Shown in pieces: positions 35,391 through 44,371 of a stretch of 64,000 nucleotides of DNA. The stretch is from Bordetella sp. 02P26C-1 (GTDB taxonomy: Bacteria; Pseudomonadota; Gammaproteobacteria; Burkholderiales; Burkholderiaceae_B), in assembly GCF_009763255.1 (NCBI RefSeq), contig NZ_WSJB01000016.1:40039-104038 (forward strand), in the 5' to 3' direction. Position numbers and translations under genes: made by a program. The notes below the pieces were generated by a model. The model made no database searches. It saw only the letters and a list, made by a program, of their open reading frames with translations, and had not been told where the DNA came from. Position 1 is the stretch's first letter; the number at the start of each line of letters is the position of its first letter.

Positions 35391-35684
35391 GGCGCTCAAT
35401 ATACCCGCCCGGGGGCTTGGCCAATGAGTCACGGCGGGGCTTGCGCTGGTCGTGGGCCGAGACGGGCCCCAAGCGGACGGCGCGAGCGTACAGGCCTCTG
35501 CCTCGTGAGTTTGCTTCTTCCTTTCTTGGTAAAGTCGAGAGTGGGCAAACCGCCATGTGCAGAGATGTCTGGTGGTGTTTGAACGAATGCGACACGATGC
35601 ATTTTCCGGATCGGCGGATTCATGCCCGCGGCCCATGCCGTGTCTTCATTACATTTGCAGATAAACGTCACGTGGAGAGGCCGG
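35391..35684. other. Non-coding stretch after tRNA-Val
   Basis: No gene, repeat or convincing promoter was recognised in these 294 bases. A reading frame on the minus strand runs back across the tRNA and is not credible. Confidence 0.4.
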
Positions 35685-36203
35685 GTGCCTGATATCCCGC
35701 TTGATTTACCCTCGGATGCCATCGCGCTGTATGGATGTGAAGGCGTGTCGGAGGCTTGTCTGACCCTGCAGGAGCGTGTCCAGCTAGACGTCAATGTCTT
35801 ATTGTTCGCCGCTTGGATGGGTGTCCGGTTGGCACGGTCAATGCGGCCGCAAGATATCGAAGAAGCCGCCATTCAAATCAGGCAGTGGCACCGCGAGATC
35901 GTGCTGCCCTTGCGTGCCGTCAGGCGTCGTTTGAAAACCGGCCCTGCGCCCGCACCCAATGATCACACCGATGCTTTGCGTGCCAAGGTGCAAAGCGTGG
36001 AAATCGCAGCCGAGCTGGTAGAGTTGGCGCAGTTAGGGCAGCTCGCTCATTGTCTGGGCCACAACGCGTCAGCTGATGCCAGCGAGACAGCGGCCACCAA
36101 TCTGTTGCATGTGGTGCAGTACTATGGCGGTCGGCCTGCCGATATCGAAGAAAGGAATGCTGTGAACGTCATAGCTGCTGCAGCGACAGGCTGTTTTTCA
36201 TGA
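35685..36203 (+). CDS. TIGR02444/DUF2390 family protein
   Basis: A 172-residue protein starting with GTG behind a GGAGAGG site (an upstream in-frame ATG at 35622 lacks such a site). The family pattern is visible: VNVLLFAAWMG near the N-terminus, then WHREIVLPLRAVRRRLK, and a C-terminal helical half. Function is not known. The last four bases overlap the ubiX start, so the two are co-translated. Confidence 0.8.
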   Translation: MPDIPLDLPSDAIALYGCEGVSEACLTLQERVQLDVNVLLFAAWMGVRLARSMRPQDIEEAAIQIRQWHREIVLPLRAVRRRLKTGPAPAPNDHTDALRAKVQSVEIAAELVELAQLGQLAHCLGHNASADASETAATNLLHVVQYYGGRPADIEERNAVNVIAAAATGCFS

Positions 36204-36790
36204 AAAATCTGATCATCGCCATCACCGGCGCATCGGGCGCCATCTACGGCATTCGAGCGCTCGAACTCCTGCAGCCTGTCAGTGACGTCCGCACTCATCT
36301 GATTGTGACGTCCTCCGGCGCGCGCACGATTGCCGAGGAAACCGACTACCGGCTGGAAGCCGTCCGCGAATTGGCGGACGAGGTCTACAGCCATAAAGAC
36401 ATCGGTGCGGCCATTTCCTCGGGCTCTTTCATCACGTCCGGCATGCTGGTGGCACCGTGCTCGATCAAGACGCTGAGCGGCATCGCCAATTGCTACAACG
36501 ATGAGCTGGTCACACGGGCCGCCGACGTCTGTCTGAAAGAGCGACGCCGCGTGGTGCTGCTGTTGCGCGAAACGCCGCTGCATGCCGGTCATATCGATCT
36601 GATGGCCCAGGCCACGCGCAACGGCGCCATCATCATGCCGCCCGTGCCGGCGTTTTATCACGGGCATCAAACCCTCGATCAGACGGTCACGCAAAGCGTG
36701 GGTCGGGCATTGGACCTTTTCGGCATCCATCTGGGTTCAACCAGCCGTTGGCGGCAGGCGGATGCTTCGACTGATTCAGGCGCACACTGA
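36200..36790 (+). CDS. ubiX: Flavin prenyltransferase UbiX
   Basis: A 196-residue flavoprotein that attaches a dimethylallyl group to FMN and so supplies the cofactor of UbiD-type decarboxylases in ubiquinone synthesis. Motifs: ITGASGAIYGIRALELL at the N-terminus, SGSFITSGMLVAPCSIKTL, and LLRETPLHAGHIDLM with MPPVPAFYH near the end. Length is normal. ubiD is not in the window. Confidence 0.95.
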   Translation: MKNLIIAITGASGAIYGIRALELLQPVSDVRTHLIVTSSGARTIAEETDYRLEAVRELADEVYSHKDIGAAISSGSFITSGMLVAPCSIKTLSGIANCYNDELVTRAADVCLKERRRVVLLLRETPLHAGHIDLMAQATRNGAIIMPPVPAFYHGHQTLDQTVTQSVGRALDLFGIHLGSTSRWRQADASTDSGAH

Positions 36791-36813
36791 ACGCGCGGCG
36801 GCCCTGACTGTGC

Positions 36814-37728
36814 CTATCCCGCTGGGGGTGCCGGCCGATGAACGGCAGCCGCATTCGCATAGGCACGAGTCGCATCCTGAATAAAGTCGCGAACGGCGCT
36901 CTCGTAGACCTCGCCACTGCGAATCGCACCCGAATGCGAAGCGCCCTCGATTTTGACGACGCGTTTCAGATTTTCCGGCACCTTGACCGCCGCGGCGAAG
37001 AGCTCATCGCTCATGGTGTGCGGCACGACCCGGTCGGCCGTGCCATGTAAAAACAGCATCGGGGTGCTTAGCGTCGCCAACTTTTCCACCGAGGCAAACG
37101 GCTGCGTCACCAGCAGGCTCGCACCGGGGAGCTTGCCCCATCTCAATGTGCGCAGCATGGCGGCAACGCTGGTAAAACTCGATTCCACAATCAGGCCCGC
37201 AAACTCCGGCATGTCGGGTCGCGCGGCCAGATTGATCGCAATCGCTCCACCCAGGCTATGGCCGTAGACAAAGCGTCTGGACGGATCGGGTTGACGGCGG
37301 GCAAGCTCGCGTAGTGCCGCCGCAGCGTCCTCGACCGCGGACTCCTCTGAAGGCAAGCGCGGCGTCGATTGCCCAAAACCGCGATAGTCGATGGCGAGCA
37401 CGGAATAGCCCATTCGCGTCCAGCCGGACATGCGAAAGGCGCTGCCATTCAGATTCCAGCGCGCGCCATGCAAATACAGTACGGTCGGTGCCTCCGGGTT
37501 GGGATGCTGCCAATACCAGGCGTGTACGCGCTCGCCGTCGGCAATCTCCAGTTCGAACGATTCCGTGCCGTCCGGCGGCTCGCTCCACCAGCGCTGGGAC
37601 TCGGATTCGACAGAGAAAATGGCCTGCCGCTGCCAGGCATCGAGCTGCGTACAACCGACGACGCTCGCCGCCGCCAGCACACTGCCGACAATCAGGCGTC
37701 GAAAGGTTAATAAGCGCGGCAGGAGCAT
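36814..37728 (-). CDS. Alpha/beta hydrolase, probable lipoprotein (BEM46-like)
   Basis: A 304-residue serine hydrolase. The signal peptide ends in a lipobox-like SVVGC (Cys26). The nucleophile elbow is GHSLGG, the acid residue is in HGTADRVVP and the histidine in EGASHSG. YLHGARWNLNGSAFRM forms the oxyanion-hole region. Substrate unknown; peripheral to the membrane by inference. Confidence 0.85.
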   Translation of the reverse strand: MLLPRLLTFRRLIVGSVLAAASVVGCTQLDAWQRQAIFSVESESQRWWSEPPDGTESFELEIADGERVHAWYWQHPNPEAPTVLYLHGARWNLNGSAFRMSGWTRMGYSVLAIDYRGFGQSTPRLPSEESAVEDAAAALRELARRQPDPSRRFVYGHSLGGAIAINLAARPDMPEFAGLIVESSFTSVAAMLRTLRWGKLPGASLLVTQPFASVEKLATLSTPMLFLHGTADRVVPHTMSDELFAAAVKVPENLKRVVKIEGASHSGAIRSGEVYESAVRDFIQDATRAYANAAAVHRPAPPAG

Positions 37729-37861
37729 GGGCGGGCAGAGTGTGCGGAGTGAATGGGACAGAGTAGGGCGCAGGGAAACCGGATTTCCACGCGCTTAAGG
37801 TGGCGGCGGGGCGCATCGTACCGACTGAGGGCTACGCCCTCCACCTAATTATCGACACGTT

Positions 37862-38788
37862 CTACCGCGCAGAGTTCAACATGGCGCGCCGTCCCCCCGC
37901 GATGACCAGGATGACCGCCACCGCAAACACAAACGCCGAGGGCTCCACGGACTCGTGAAACAAGGTCGCCGCGGCCAGCACGGTCAAAAACGGTTGCAGC
38001 AATTGAACCTGTCCCACCCGGGCGATGCCGCCGATCGCCAGGCCGCGATACCAGGCGAAAAAGCCCAGAAACATGGAGCCAAACGCCAGATACGCGAACG
38101 CCCCGATCACCGGCATTCCCGGCCAGCCGGTCGTGGCAGCCGCATCGCGCAGCAGCAGCATCACAGGTACCGTCAAAATTGGCGCGCTGATCGCCAACGC
38201 CCAGCAAATCGTACGCGCGCCGCCCAGCGTGCGCGAGGCACGCGCGCCTTCAGCATACCCCATGCCGCCCAGCACCACCGCCACCAGCAGCCACACATCG
38301 CCCGCCTGAAACCGGCCGGCGCCTTGTTGCAGCCCGTAAACCATCACGAGCACCGCTCCTGCCCCCGCCCAGGCCCAGAACGCGCGTGGTGGCCGTTCGC
38401 CGCTGCGCCACGCCGCGAACATCGCAGTGCACAAAGGCAGCAATCCATTGAACACCGCCCCGTGCGACGAGGACACCGTGGTCAGGGCGAAGGTTGAGGT
38501 CAACGGCCATCCGATCACGACACCGAGCGCGGCGAGAATGACTGCCGGCCATTCCTCGCGCGTGGGCCGGCGGCTGCGCGTGAGCACCAGCATCAGTATG
38601 GCCGGCACGGCCGCCAGCCACGCCCGCCCCAGACTGATCAGCCAGGGCGACATCTCGGTGACCGCGACGCGCGTCATAGGCAGCGTGAGCGAAAAAATCA
38701 GTACGCCCAGCAGTCCATAGCCGTAGCCTTGCCAGGCAGTGGGCGGCGACAACGTGGGGGCGGGACAAGGGGCGGATCGGGACAACAT
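37862..38788 (-). CDS. EamA/DMT family exporter
   Basis: A 308-residue protein with ten predicted membrane segments and two EamA repeats. The first contains SLGRAWLAAVPAILMLVLTR, the second AYLAFGSMFLGFFAWYRGLA and VQLLQPFLTVLAAATLFHE. It is divergent from a MocR-type regulator across 125 bases, a common pairing in which the regulator controls the exporter. Substrate unknown. Confidence 0.9.
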   Translation of the reverse strand: MLSRSAPCPAPTLSPPTAWQGYGYGLLGVLIFSLTLPMTRVAVTEMSPWLISLGRAWLAAVPAILMLVLTRSRRPTREEWPAVILAALGVVIGWPLTSTFALTTVSSSHGAVFNGLLPLCTAMFAAWRSGERPPRAFWAWAGAGAVLVMVYGLQQGAGRFQAGDVWLLVAVVLGGMGYAEGARASRTLGGARTICWALAISAPILTVPVMLLLRDAAATTGWPGMPVIGAFAYLAFGSMFLGFFAWYRGLAIGGIARVGQVQLLQPFLTVLAAATLFHESVEPSAFVFAVAVILVIAGGRRAMLNSAR

Positions 38789-38861
38789 GGCTCAGACTCC
38801 TGAGGGGTAGGGATTGCAAGCGACTGGGAATTCGCTCACTCTACGTAAACCCTGCAGTACA

Positions 38862-38889
38862 GTACCGGTACACTTTTACAGAACGTTCT
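38862..38889. promoter_or_regulatory. Two palindromes between the DMT exporter and the MocR regulator
   Basis: GTACCGGTAC (38862-38871) and AGAACGTTCT (38880-38889) are both perfect ten-base palindromes, with centres 18 bases apart, in the short divergent spacer. GTAC also occurs just before (38857-38860). They are good candidates for the binding sites of the MocR regulator. Confidence 0.5.
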
Positions 38890-38913
38890 CTGCACTGGCC
38901 CGGTCAAAACACC

Positions 38914-40347
38914 ATGACAGCCAACCTCCAAACTTCCATCTCCTGGCAGCCCGTGCGGCAGGGCGACGCGACGCTGGTCGCTCAGTTGGCCGATAACCTT
39001 GCGCGGCGGATTGATGACCAGGGGCTACGCCCGGGCACGCGTCTGCCCTCGATACGGGTCATGGCGCAAGAGGCGGGTGTCAGCCGCTTTACCGTTGTGG
39101 AAGCCTACGACCGGCTAGTTGCCCGCGGTCTGGTGCAGTCACGCCGAGGGGCGGGATTTTTCGTCGCGGCCCGTCGTGATCCGCTGGTGGCGGAACAGGC
39201 CGGTAAAGCGCAAGCCCTTCCTCCGTCGCGCATCGATGTCACATGGCTCGTGCGCAATATGTTTCGTGAACCCACGCAGTCGTCCATGCAGGGCGGGGCC
39301 GGGCTCTTGCCGGCAGACTGGATGAATCCCGATATGGTCTCGGCCGCGGTGCGCGCCGTGGGACGCTCGGTACGCGGCCAGTTCATGGCCTATGGCTCGC
39401 CGCAAGGCTACGCGCCGCTGCGCCAACAGCTGGCATCGCAGCTACAGGCCGAGGGCATACCCGCGCACCCCGACCGGCACCTGGTGACCACCAACGGCGT
39501 CACGCACGGCCTGGATCTGATTGCCCACCATCTGGTTCAACCCGGCGATGCGGTGCTGGTCGAGGACCCGGCCTGGTTTCTTATCTTTGGCCGACTGGCG
39601 GCCTTCGGCGCGCGCATCTTTGGTGTGCCGCGCGGACCCGACGGGCCGGATCTCGCCGAACTCGACAGGCTCGCCGCGCTGCATAAACCGCGCCTGTTCA
39701 TCATCAACCCGACGGTACACAATCCCACCGGCCATACGCTGTCTGCCGGGGCGGCCTACAACATTTTGCGTATCGCCGAGCGACATGATTTCTGGGTCGT
39801 CGAGGATGACACCTATGGCGACTTGCACCCCGGCGGCGCCGTCAAACTTGCCGCGCTGGATCGGCTCAATCGCGTCATTCTCGCCGGCGGCTTTTCCAAG
39901 ATGCTTGCCGCCAGTCTTCGCGTCGGTTACATCGCCGCGCCGGAACCGGTGCTCAGTCACTTGGTGGATCTCAAAATGCTGGGCGGCCTGACCACCCCCG
40001 AGCTGGGTGAACGCGTCGTCCACCGCATCCTGGTCGAGGGGCAATACCGCAAGCATATCGAGCGCGTCCGCGCCCGGGTCAATACCGCGCGTGAACAATG
40101 CGTTGATCAACTCAGCCGGCTCGGCTTCACGATCCCGCACGTGCCGCAGGCCGGGATGTTCGTCTGGGCCGATTGTGGCCGCGACTCCGAGGCGCTGGCC
40201 CGGCTTGCCGCGCCACATGGTCTGCTACTCGCGCCCGGCACCCTGTTTTCACCTTCCCAGGCCACCTCCAGCATGCTGCGCTTTTCCGTCGCGATGGTCG
40301 ATATGCCCGCCATCTGGACCATGTTGAAACGGGTACTGGCTCAATGA
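38914..40347 (+). CDS. MocR-type transcription regulator (GntR helix-turn-helix plus aminotransferase domain)
   Basis: A 477-residue protein. Residues 15-80 form a winged helix of GntR type (RPGTRLPSIRVMAQEAGVSR, FTVVEAYDRLVARGLV). After a linker comes a fold-type I aminotransferase domain with the PLP lysine in GGFSKMLAASLRVGYIA and the NPTVHNPTGHTLS loop. Such proteins (PdxR, GabR, TauR and others) sense PLP or an amino compound. The divergent DMT exporter is the likely target. Confidence 0.93.
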   Translation: MTANLQTSISWQPVRQGDATLVAQLADNLARRIDDQGLRPGTRLPSIRVMAQEAGVSRFTVVEAYDRLVARGLVQSRRGAGFFVAARRDPLVAEQAGKAQALPPSRIDVTWLVRNMFREPTQSSMQGGAGLLPADWMNPDMVSAAVRAVGRSVRGQFMAYGSPQGYAPLRQQLASQLQAEGIPAHPDRHLVTTNGVTHGLDLIAHHLVQPGDAVLVEDPAWFLIFGRLAAFGARIFGVPRGPDGPDLAELDRLAALHKPRLFIINPTVHNPTGHTLSAGAAYNILRIAERHDFWVVEDDTYGDLHPGGAVKLAALDRLNRVILAGGFSKMLAASLRVGYIAAPEPVLSHLVDLKMLGGLTTPELGERVVHRILVEGQYRKHIERVRARVNTAREQCVDQLSRLGFTIPHVPQAGMFVWADCGRDSEALARLAAPHGLLLAPGTLFSPSQATSSMLRFSVAMVDMPAIWTMLKRVLAQ

Positions 40348-40435
40348 CGCAACTGCATGGCGGGGTGCCGCAAGTCTATACTGACTATTGTCTATAACCG
40401 GCTTTGATTGTCCTATTTCATCTCGAGGAACTGTT

Positions 40436-40783
40436 ATGTCCGACCTTCCGATTCGCCCCTTGACCGAGCTATTCGCTGTCGCACCCCAGCTTTCGGCCGC
40501 CGACATGCCCGCCGTAGCCGCGGCCGGCTATAAGAGCGTCATCATCAACCGTCCCGATTTCGAGGGTGGCCCGGATCAGCCCACCGCCGCCGACGTATCG
40601 GCGGCCGCCCGCGAGGCCGGCTTGCACGTCGAATATCAGCCCGTGGTCGGCAGCGCCATGACCGCCGATGATGTCGCGCGTTTCGCTGAACTGCTCCAGA
40701 CCTTGCCGGCTCCCGTATTGGCCTATTGCCGCACCGGTACGCGCTGCACGAACCTGTTTGTCGCCTCTCAGCAGCTCTCCTGA
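40436..40783 (+). CDS. DUF442 / TIGR01244 phosphatase-like protein
   Basis: A 115-residue protein with a protein-tyrosine-phosphatase-like active-site loop, CRTGTRC (Cys-x5-Arg), preceded by VLAYCRTG. DUF442 proteins stand alone or fused to persulfide dioxygenases and are linked to sulfur metabolism in some bacteria; the role here is open. The ATG at 40436 follows a GAGGAA site. Confidence 0.8.
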   Translation: MSDLPIRPLTELFAVAPQLSAADMPAVAAAGYKSVIINRPDFEGGPDQPTAADVSAAAREAGLHVEYQPVVGSAMTADDVARFAELLQTLPAPVLAYCRTGTRCTNLFVASQQLS

Positions 40784-40822
40784 TCGCGCGGGATACTGCG
40801 GAAAGCCCTGACTGTTGCTGCC

Positions 40823-40842
40823 GGTTTTTTCCGGTAGCATGC
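40823..40842 (+). repeat. Shared leader motif, copy 1 (before first uspA)
   Basis: GGTTTTTTCCGGTAGCATGC ends 30 bases before the first uspA start. An almost identical motif precedes the second uspA at the same distance. Together with the preceding GCTGCC it can form a hairpin (GCTGCCGG/CCGGTAGC). Confidence 0.55.
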
Positions 40843-40872
40843 ATTTCCCATCTAGCAGACAGGAGGCGGGAA

Positions 40873-41343
40873 ATGTTTAAAAAGATCCTGATCCCCACCG
40901 ACGGCTCCCCGCTGTCGGCGCAAGCTGCCAATGCGGGCATCTGTTTTGCCCGGTCTATTCAGGCACAGGTCGTCGCACTGCACGTGACCCAGCCCTTTGC
41001 GGCGACTATCGGCTTCGATGGCATGGCCGCCGCCTATGCCATCACGGACGAAGATTACGACAAGGCGTCGGCGCAGCAGGCCGAGAAATATCTCAAGCAC
41101 GTGATGGCGCGCGCCGACACAGCCGGCATCAAGGCCGAGTCGCGTGCCGTGTCCAATTTCAATGTCGCCGACGGTATCGTGCAGGCCGCCAGCGAGAATG
41201 GCTGCGATCTGATTTTTATCGGCAGTCACGGACGCAGCGGCTTGTCGCGGTTGCTGCTGGGCAGTGTCACGGCAAAAGTCCTGTCGCTCGCCACTTGCGC
41301 GGTATTGGTCTACCGCGTCAAGGAAGAAAAACCGAAGAAATAA
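40873..41343 (+). CDS. Universal stress protein UspA (copy 1)
   Basis: A 156-residue single-domain Usp with the ATP-binding pattern ILIPTDGSPLSAQAANAG at the N-terminus and GSHGRSGLSRLLLGSVT near the C-terminus (G-x2-G-x9-G-S/T type). It begins behind an AGGAGG site. It is followed, after a terminator, by a close paralogue; the two are near-identical over most of their length. Confidence 0.94.
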   Translation: MFKKILIPTDGSPLSAQAANAGICFARSIQAQVVALHVTQPFAATIGFDGMAAAYAITDEDYDKASAQQAEKYLKHVMARADTAGIKAESRAVSNFNVADGIVQAASENGCDLIFIGSHGRSGLSRLLLGSVTAKVLSLATCAVLVYRVKEEKPKK

Positions 41344-41372
41344 ATCTCTTTGATTTTCCTCTAACAAACCGC

Positions 41373-41403
41373 CTGCGCCCGCGCTGTGGGCGCAGGGTTT
41401 TTC
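41373..41403 (+). terminator. Intrinsic terminator after first uspA
   Basis: CTGCGCCC and GGGCGCAG form a perfect eight-base stem with a seven-base loop, followed by GGTTTTT. It separates the two uspA genes, so the second must have its own promoter or depend on read-through. Confidence 0.8.
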
Positions 41404-41414
41404 CGGTAGGATGC
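41396..41414 (+). repeat. Shared leader motif, copy 2 (before second uspA)
   Basis: GGTTTTTCCGGTAGGATGC ends 32 bases before the second uspA start and matches the motif before the first gene in all but two positions. It overlaps the T run of the terminator. Confidence 0.55.
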
Positions 41415-41446
41415 TTGTTCCTAATATGCAACCAGGAGCAGGCAAG

Positions 41447-41911
41447 ATGTTCAAGAAAATCCTGATTCCCACCGACGGTTCGCCGCTGTCGGCACAGGCC
41501 GCCAACGCGGGTATCACGTTCGCGCGTTCGATCGATGCAGAGGTTGTGGCTTTGCACGTCACCCAGCCGTTTTCCGCGACGATCGGGTTCGACGGCATGG
41601 CTGCGGCTTACGCCATCACCGACGAAGATTACGACCAGGCCGCGGCAGAGCAGTCCGAAAAGTATCTGAAGCAGGTCTTGGACCGTGCCGATACCGCGGG
41701 CGTGAAGGCCGAATCGAGCGCCGTATCGAATTTCAATGTGGCCGAAGGTGTGGTGCAAGCCGCGATCGACAATGGCTGCGACCTGATCTTCATTGGCAGT
41801 CACGGCCGCAGCGGTCTGTCTCGTCTCCTCTTGGGAAGCGTGACGGCCAAGGTCTTGTCGCTGGCAACCTGCGCCGTGCTGGTTTATCGCGTCAAAGAAG
41901 ACAACAGCTAA
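41447..41911 (+). CDS. Universal stress protein UspA (copy 2)
   Basis: A 154-residue paralogue of the preceding gene, sharing ILIPTDGSPLSAQAANAG, the LHVTQPF-SATIGFDGMAAAY stretch and GSHGRSGLSRLLLGSVT. Differences are concentrated around the middle helix and the last residues. A GGAG-containing site precedes the ATG. The pair looks like a tandem duplication that included the leader. Confidence 0.94.
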   Translation: MFKKILIPTDGSPLSAQAANAGITFARSIDAEVVALHVTQPFSATIGFDGMAAAYAITDEDYDQAAAEQSEKYLKQVLDRADTAGVKAESSAVSNFNVAEGVVQAAIDNGCDLIFIGSHGRSGLSRLLLGSVTAKVLSLATCAVLVYRVKEDNS

Positions 41912-41933
41912 GGCAAGGCGTAATGCCGTGGCT

Positions 41934-41951
41934 GAGCCTGTGAGCAGGCTC
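41934..41951. terminator. Hairpin after second uspA
   Basis: GAGCCTG and CAGGCTC form a seven-base stem with loop TGAG, 22 bases after the stop and 10 before the end of the convergent hydrolase gene. No T run. Confidence 0.4.
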
Positions 41952-41961
41952 GCCGCGACGC

Positions 41962-42765
41962 CTAGAGCAAAAACCGTTCGATCGCGCTGTTGAAGGCCCG
42001 AGGATTGCCCAGGTTCATGCCATGCGAGGAACCGGCGATGATTTCCTTTTGGGCCGAAGGCAGCCATTGCGACAGCATCTGTACGACTTCCGGATACGGT
42101 TCCGGGCTCAGTGCACCGCCGATCAAGAGCAACGGCATGGCCAGTTTTTCCACGCGTTCCCGGGGCAGGGGCTTTAACATTTCCGACGCCTGCGCGCGCA
42201 AGGTCGAAGCGTTGTCCCGCACCATCTCCTGAAACCACGGCACCATGCGGCGCCAGGTATCTTGTCCCGAGACGGTATCGACAAATAGCGCCAGGCCATC
42301 ATCGACCCGGCCTTCGTCAACCAACTTCAATGCACGTTGCCTGAACCCCCCGCGCTCGTCCGAGGTGGGCACGGGTGCCAGACGGCCCGGGTCGGCCAAG
42401 GTCAATGTGCGTACGCGACGCGGCTCGCGCAATGCCGCCTCCAGTGCGATGCGTGCCCCGCGCGAGTGACCCACCACATGCGCGGCGCCTTCTCCCACGA
42501 TGTCGATGAACTCGAGCAGATCATCCACGTGTTGGTCGATGGAGAACGTCCCACCGTCCCATTGCTGTGGCCAATAATGACGCAAACTCGGGGCCAACAC
42601 CCGGAAATGCTTTCCCAAACCCCCGAGTTGCGCCTTCCAATACCGGCAGTCACAGAGCGAGCCATGCACCAGAATCAAGGGCGTGCCTTGTCCGGCTTCG
42701 GCATACGTCATGGCGTAATCGTTAATGTGTGCGGTTTGCAGGGAAAGCTTGGGTTCGGCGCGCAT
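41962..42765 (-). CDS. Alpha/beta hydrolase
   Basis: A 267-residue cytoplasmic hydrolase. Oxyanion region LILVHGSLCDCRYW, nucleophile elbow in VVGHSRGARIALEAA, acid residue probably in LLLIGGALSPEPYPE and histidine in AGSSHGMNLGNP. Resembles haloalkane dehalogenase/lactonase-like esterases; substrate unknown. The elbow reads GHSRG. Confidence 0.85.
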   Translation of the reverse strand: MRAEPKLSLQTAHINDYAMTYAEAGQGTPLILVHGSLCDCRYWKAQLGGLGKHFRVLAPSLRHYWPQQWDGGTFSIDQHVDDLLEFIDIVGEGAAHVVGHSRGARIALEAALREPRRVRTLTLADPGRLAPVPTSDERGGFRQRALKLVDEGRVDDGLALFVDTVSGQDTWRRMVPWFQEMVRDNASTLRAQASEMLKPLPRERVEKLAMPLLLIGGALSPEPYPEVVQMLSQWLPSAQKEIIAGSSHGMNLGNPRAFNSAIERFLL

Positions 42766-42890
42766 GTCAAGGATCAGGAAACGACAGCCTGTGATTCTAG
42801 CGCTGCGTGGCCCGCACAGTCGCTGCTACACTCGAACTCCTTGATCGATCCACGAACGACCCTTTGTACGACCAATCGGAATTGCCTGTC

Positions 42891-43400
42891 ATGTCAGCGG
42901 AGTCTCTCGCAGCGTTACCCGAATCAGCTCAACGTATCGCCCAGCTTCTCGAGACGCTGGGACATGAGCATCCCATCGTGATCTTGCCGCAAAGCGGTCG
43001 CACCTCGGCGCAGGCCGCGGAGGGCTTGGGATGCGTGGTCGGTCAGATCACTAAATCCATTATCTTTCGCCGACTCTCCGATGGCGCGCCCGTTTTGGTC
43101 GTGACCAGCGGCGTCAATCGCGTCGATGAGACCAAAGTCGCCGCCATTGTCGGCGACCTGGGCAAAGCCGATGCTCGTTTCGTGCGCGAAAAAACCGGCT
43201 TCGCCATCGGCGGGGTGTGTCCCATCGGTCACGCCACCCGGCCCGTGACCTTGCTGGATCAGGATTTATTCCAATACGACGTGCTATGGGCGGCTGCCGG
43301 CCATCCGCATGCGGTCTTTCGGCTTAGCCCGCAACAGCTTGCGGCCATGACCGACGCGCCCGTAGCCGACATCGCGTTGCAACCGGGCAGCGCCACGTGA
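42891..43400 (+). CDS. YbaK/EbsC-type aminoacyl-tRNA deacylase
   Basis: A 169-residue single-domain protein of the INS/YbaK editing family, which hydrolyses misacylated tRNA (Cys-tRNA-Pro or Ala-tRNA-Pro in studied members). Pattern: VVGQITKSIIFR, the VDETKVAAIVG helix and the IGGVCPIGH loop that forms the editing pocket. The ATG at 42891 is preferred; upstream in-frame starts have no family counterpart. The next gene overlaps by four bases. Confidence 0.88.
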   Translation: MSAESLAALPESAQRIAQLLETLGHEHPIVILPQSGRTSAQAAEGLGCVVGQITKSIIFRRLSDGAPVLVVTSGVNRVDETKVAAIVGDLGKADARFVREKTGFAIGGVCPIGHATRPVTLLDQDLFQYDVLWAAAGHPHAVFRLSPQQLAAMTDAPVADIALQPGSAT

Positions 43401-44317
43401 GCGGCGCCGCGATGGATTGGACGTGGCTGTGGATTCCCGCCACGTTGGCCGCCGCTGCCGCGCAGGCCGGGCGCAACGCCGTTCAGCGGAGTCTGACCGA
43501 AACGCTCGGCACGCTGGGCGCCACCCAGGTTCGATTCCTGTTCGGCTTTCCGTTCGCGCTGCTGTTTCTGGCTGTGGTCTATTCGATTGACGGTGGTCCG
43601 CTGCCCGGCATCAACAGCGAATTTCTCGCGTTCGTGATTGGCGGTGCGGTGGCGCAAATTGCCGCCACGGCGTTGATGCTGGCGGCCATGCGCGAGCGGT
43701 CGTTTGTGGTGGTGACCGCCTGGACCAAAACCGAGCCGATTCAGGTCGCCATATTCGGCTTCGCCGTGCTGGGCGACCCATTGTCACTGACGGGGGTTTT
43801 GGCGATTGTGTTGGCGACGCTAGGCGTGGTGCTGATGTCCAGCAAGGGCGCTTCGGCCACCGGAAAAGGCAGCCTGCGTCCCGCTTTGTTCGGGTTGGTC
43901 TCGGGCGCTTTCTTCGCCTTGTCGGCGATCGGCTTTCGCGGCGCGATACTGGTCTTGGATGGCGGCGGATTCTTTCTTCAATCCACCTGGACCCTGGTGT
44001 GGTCCTTGGGCATACAGAGTCTGATCCTGATCGTATGGATGCTGCTCTTTAACCGCGCGCTGTTGATTGCTTGTATGGCGGCATGGCGCGCGTCGATCTG
44101 GGGTGGCTTGCTGGGAGCGTGTGCTTCGCAAGGATGGTTTCTGGGCTTCGCCCTGACCGCTGCCGCCAATGTAAGAACCTTGGGGCTCGTCGAAGTGCTG
44201 TTTGCTCAAATACTGTCGCGTCGCATCTTCGCCCATACGTCGAGTCGGCGCGAGCTCTTGGGCATCGCGCTGATTGTCATTGGAGTCGGGATCTTGGTGG
44301 CGGTCGCCGGGCGCTAA
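43397..44317 (+). CDS. EamA/DMT family transporter
   Basis: A 306-residue protein with about ten membrane segments and two EamA halves. FLFGFPFALLFLAVVYS and AVLGDPLSLTGVLAIVLATLGVVLM belong to the first, FALTAAANVRTLGLVEVLFAQILSRRIF to the second. It starts with GTG in a four-base overlap with the YbaK-type gene. Substrate unknown. Confidence 0.88.
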   Translation: MSGAAMDWTWLWIPATLAAAAAQAGRNAVQRSLTETLGTLGATQVRFLFGFPFALLFLAVVYSIDGGPLPGINSEFLAFVIGGAVAQIAATALMLAAMRERSFVVVTAWTKTEPIQVAIFGFAVLGDPLSLTGVLAIVLATLGVVLMSSKGASATGKGSLRPALFGLVSGAFFALSAIGFRGAILVLDGGGFFLQSTWTLVWSLGIQSLILIVWMLLFNRALLIACMAAWRASIWGGLLGACASQGWFLGFALTAAANVRTLGLVEVLFAQILSRRIFAHTSSRRELLGIALIVIGVGILVAVAGR

Positions 44318-44335
44318 AGTGCGCCGGGCGGCGAG

Positions 44336-44360
44336 GGCGGGAAAGCATCAAGCCCCCGCC
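44336..44360. terminator. Possible bidirectional terminator
   Basis: GGCGGG and CCCGCC pair across a 13-base loop in the short gap between the convergent DMT and cpoB genes. The stem is short and no T run follows. Confidence 0.35.
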
Positions 44361-44371
44361 TGGGCCAACGC

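Noticed and set aside
35308..35595. Minus-strand frame crossing tRNA-Val and its terminator
   Set aside because: It would translate through a tRNA gene and an intrinsic terminator, and has no ribosome-binding site.
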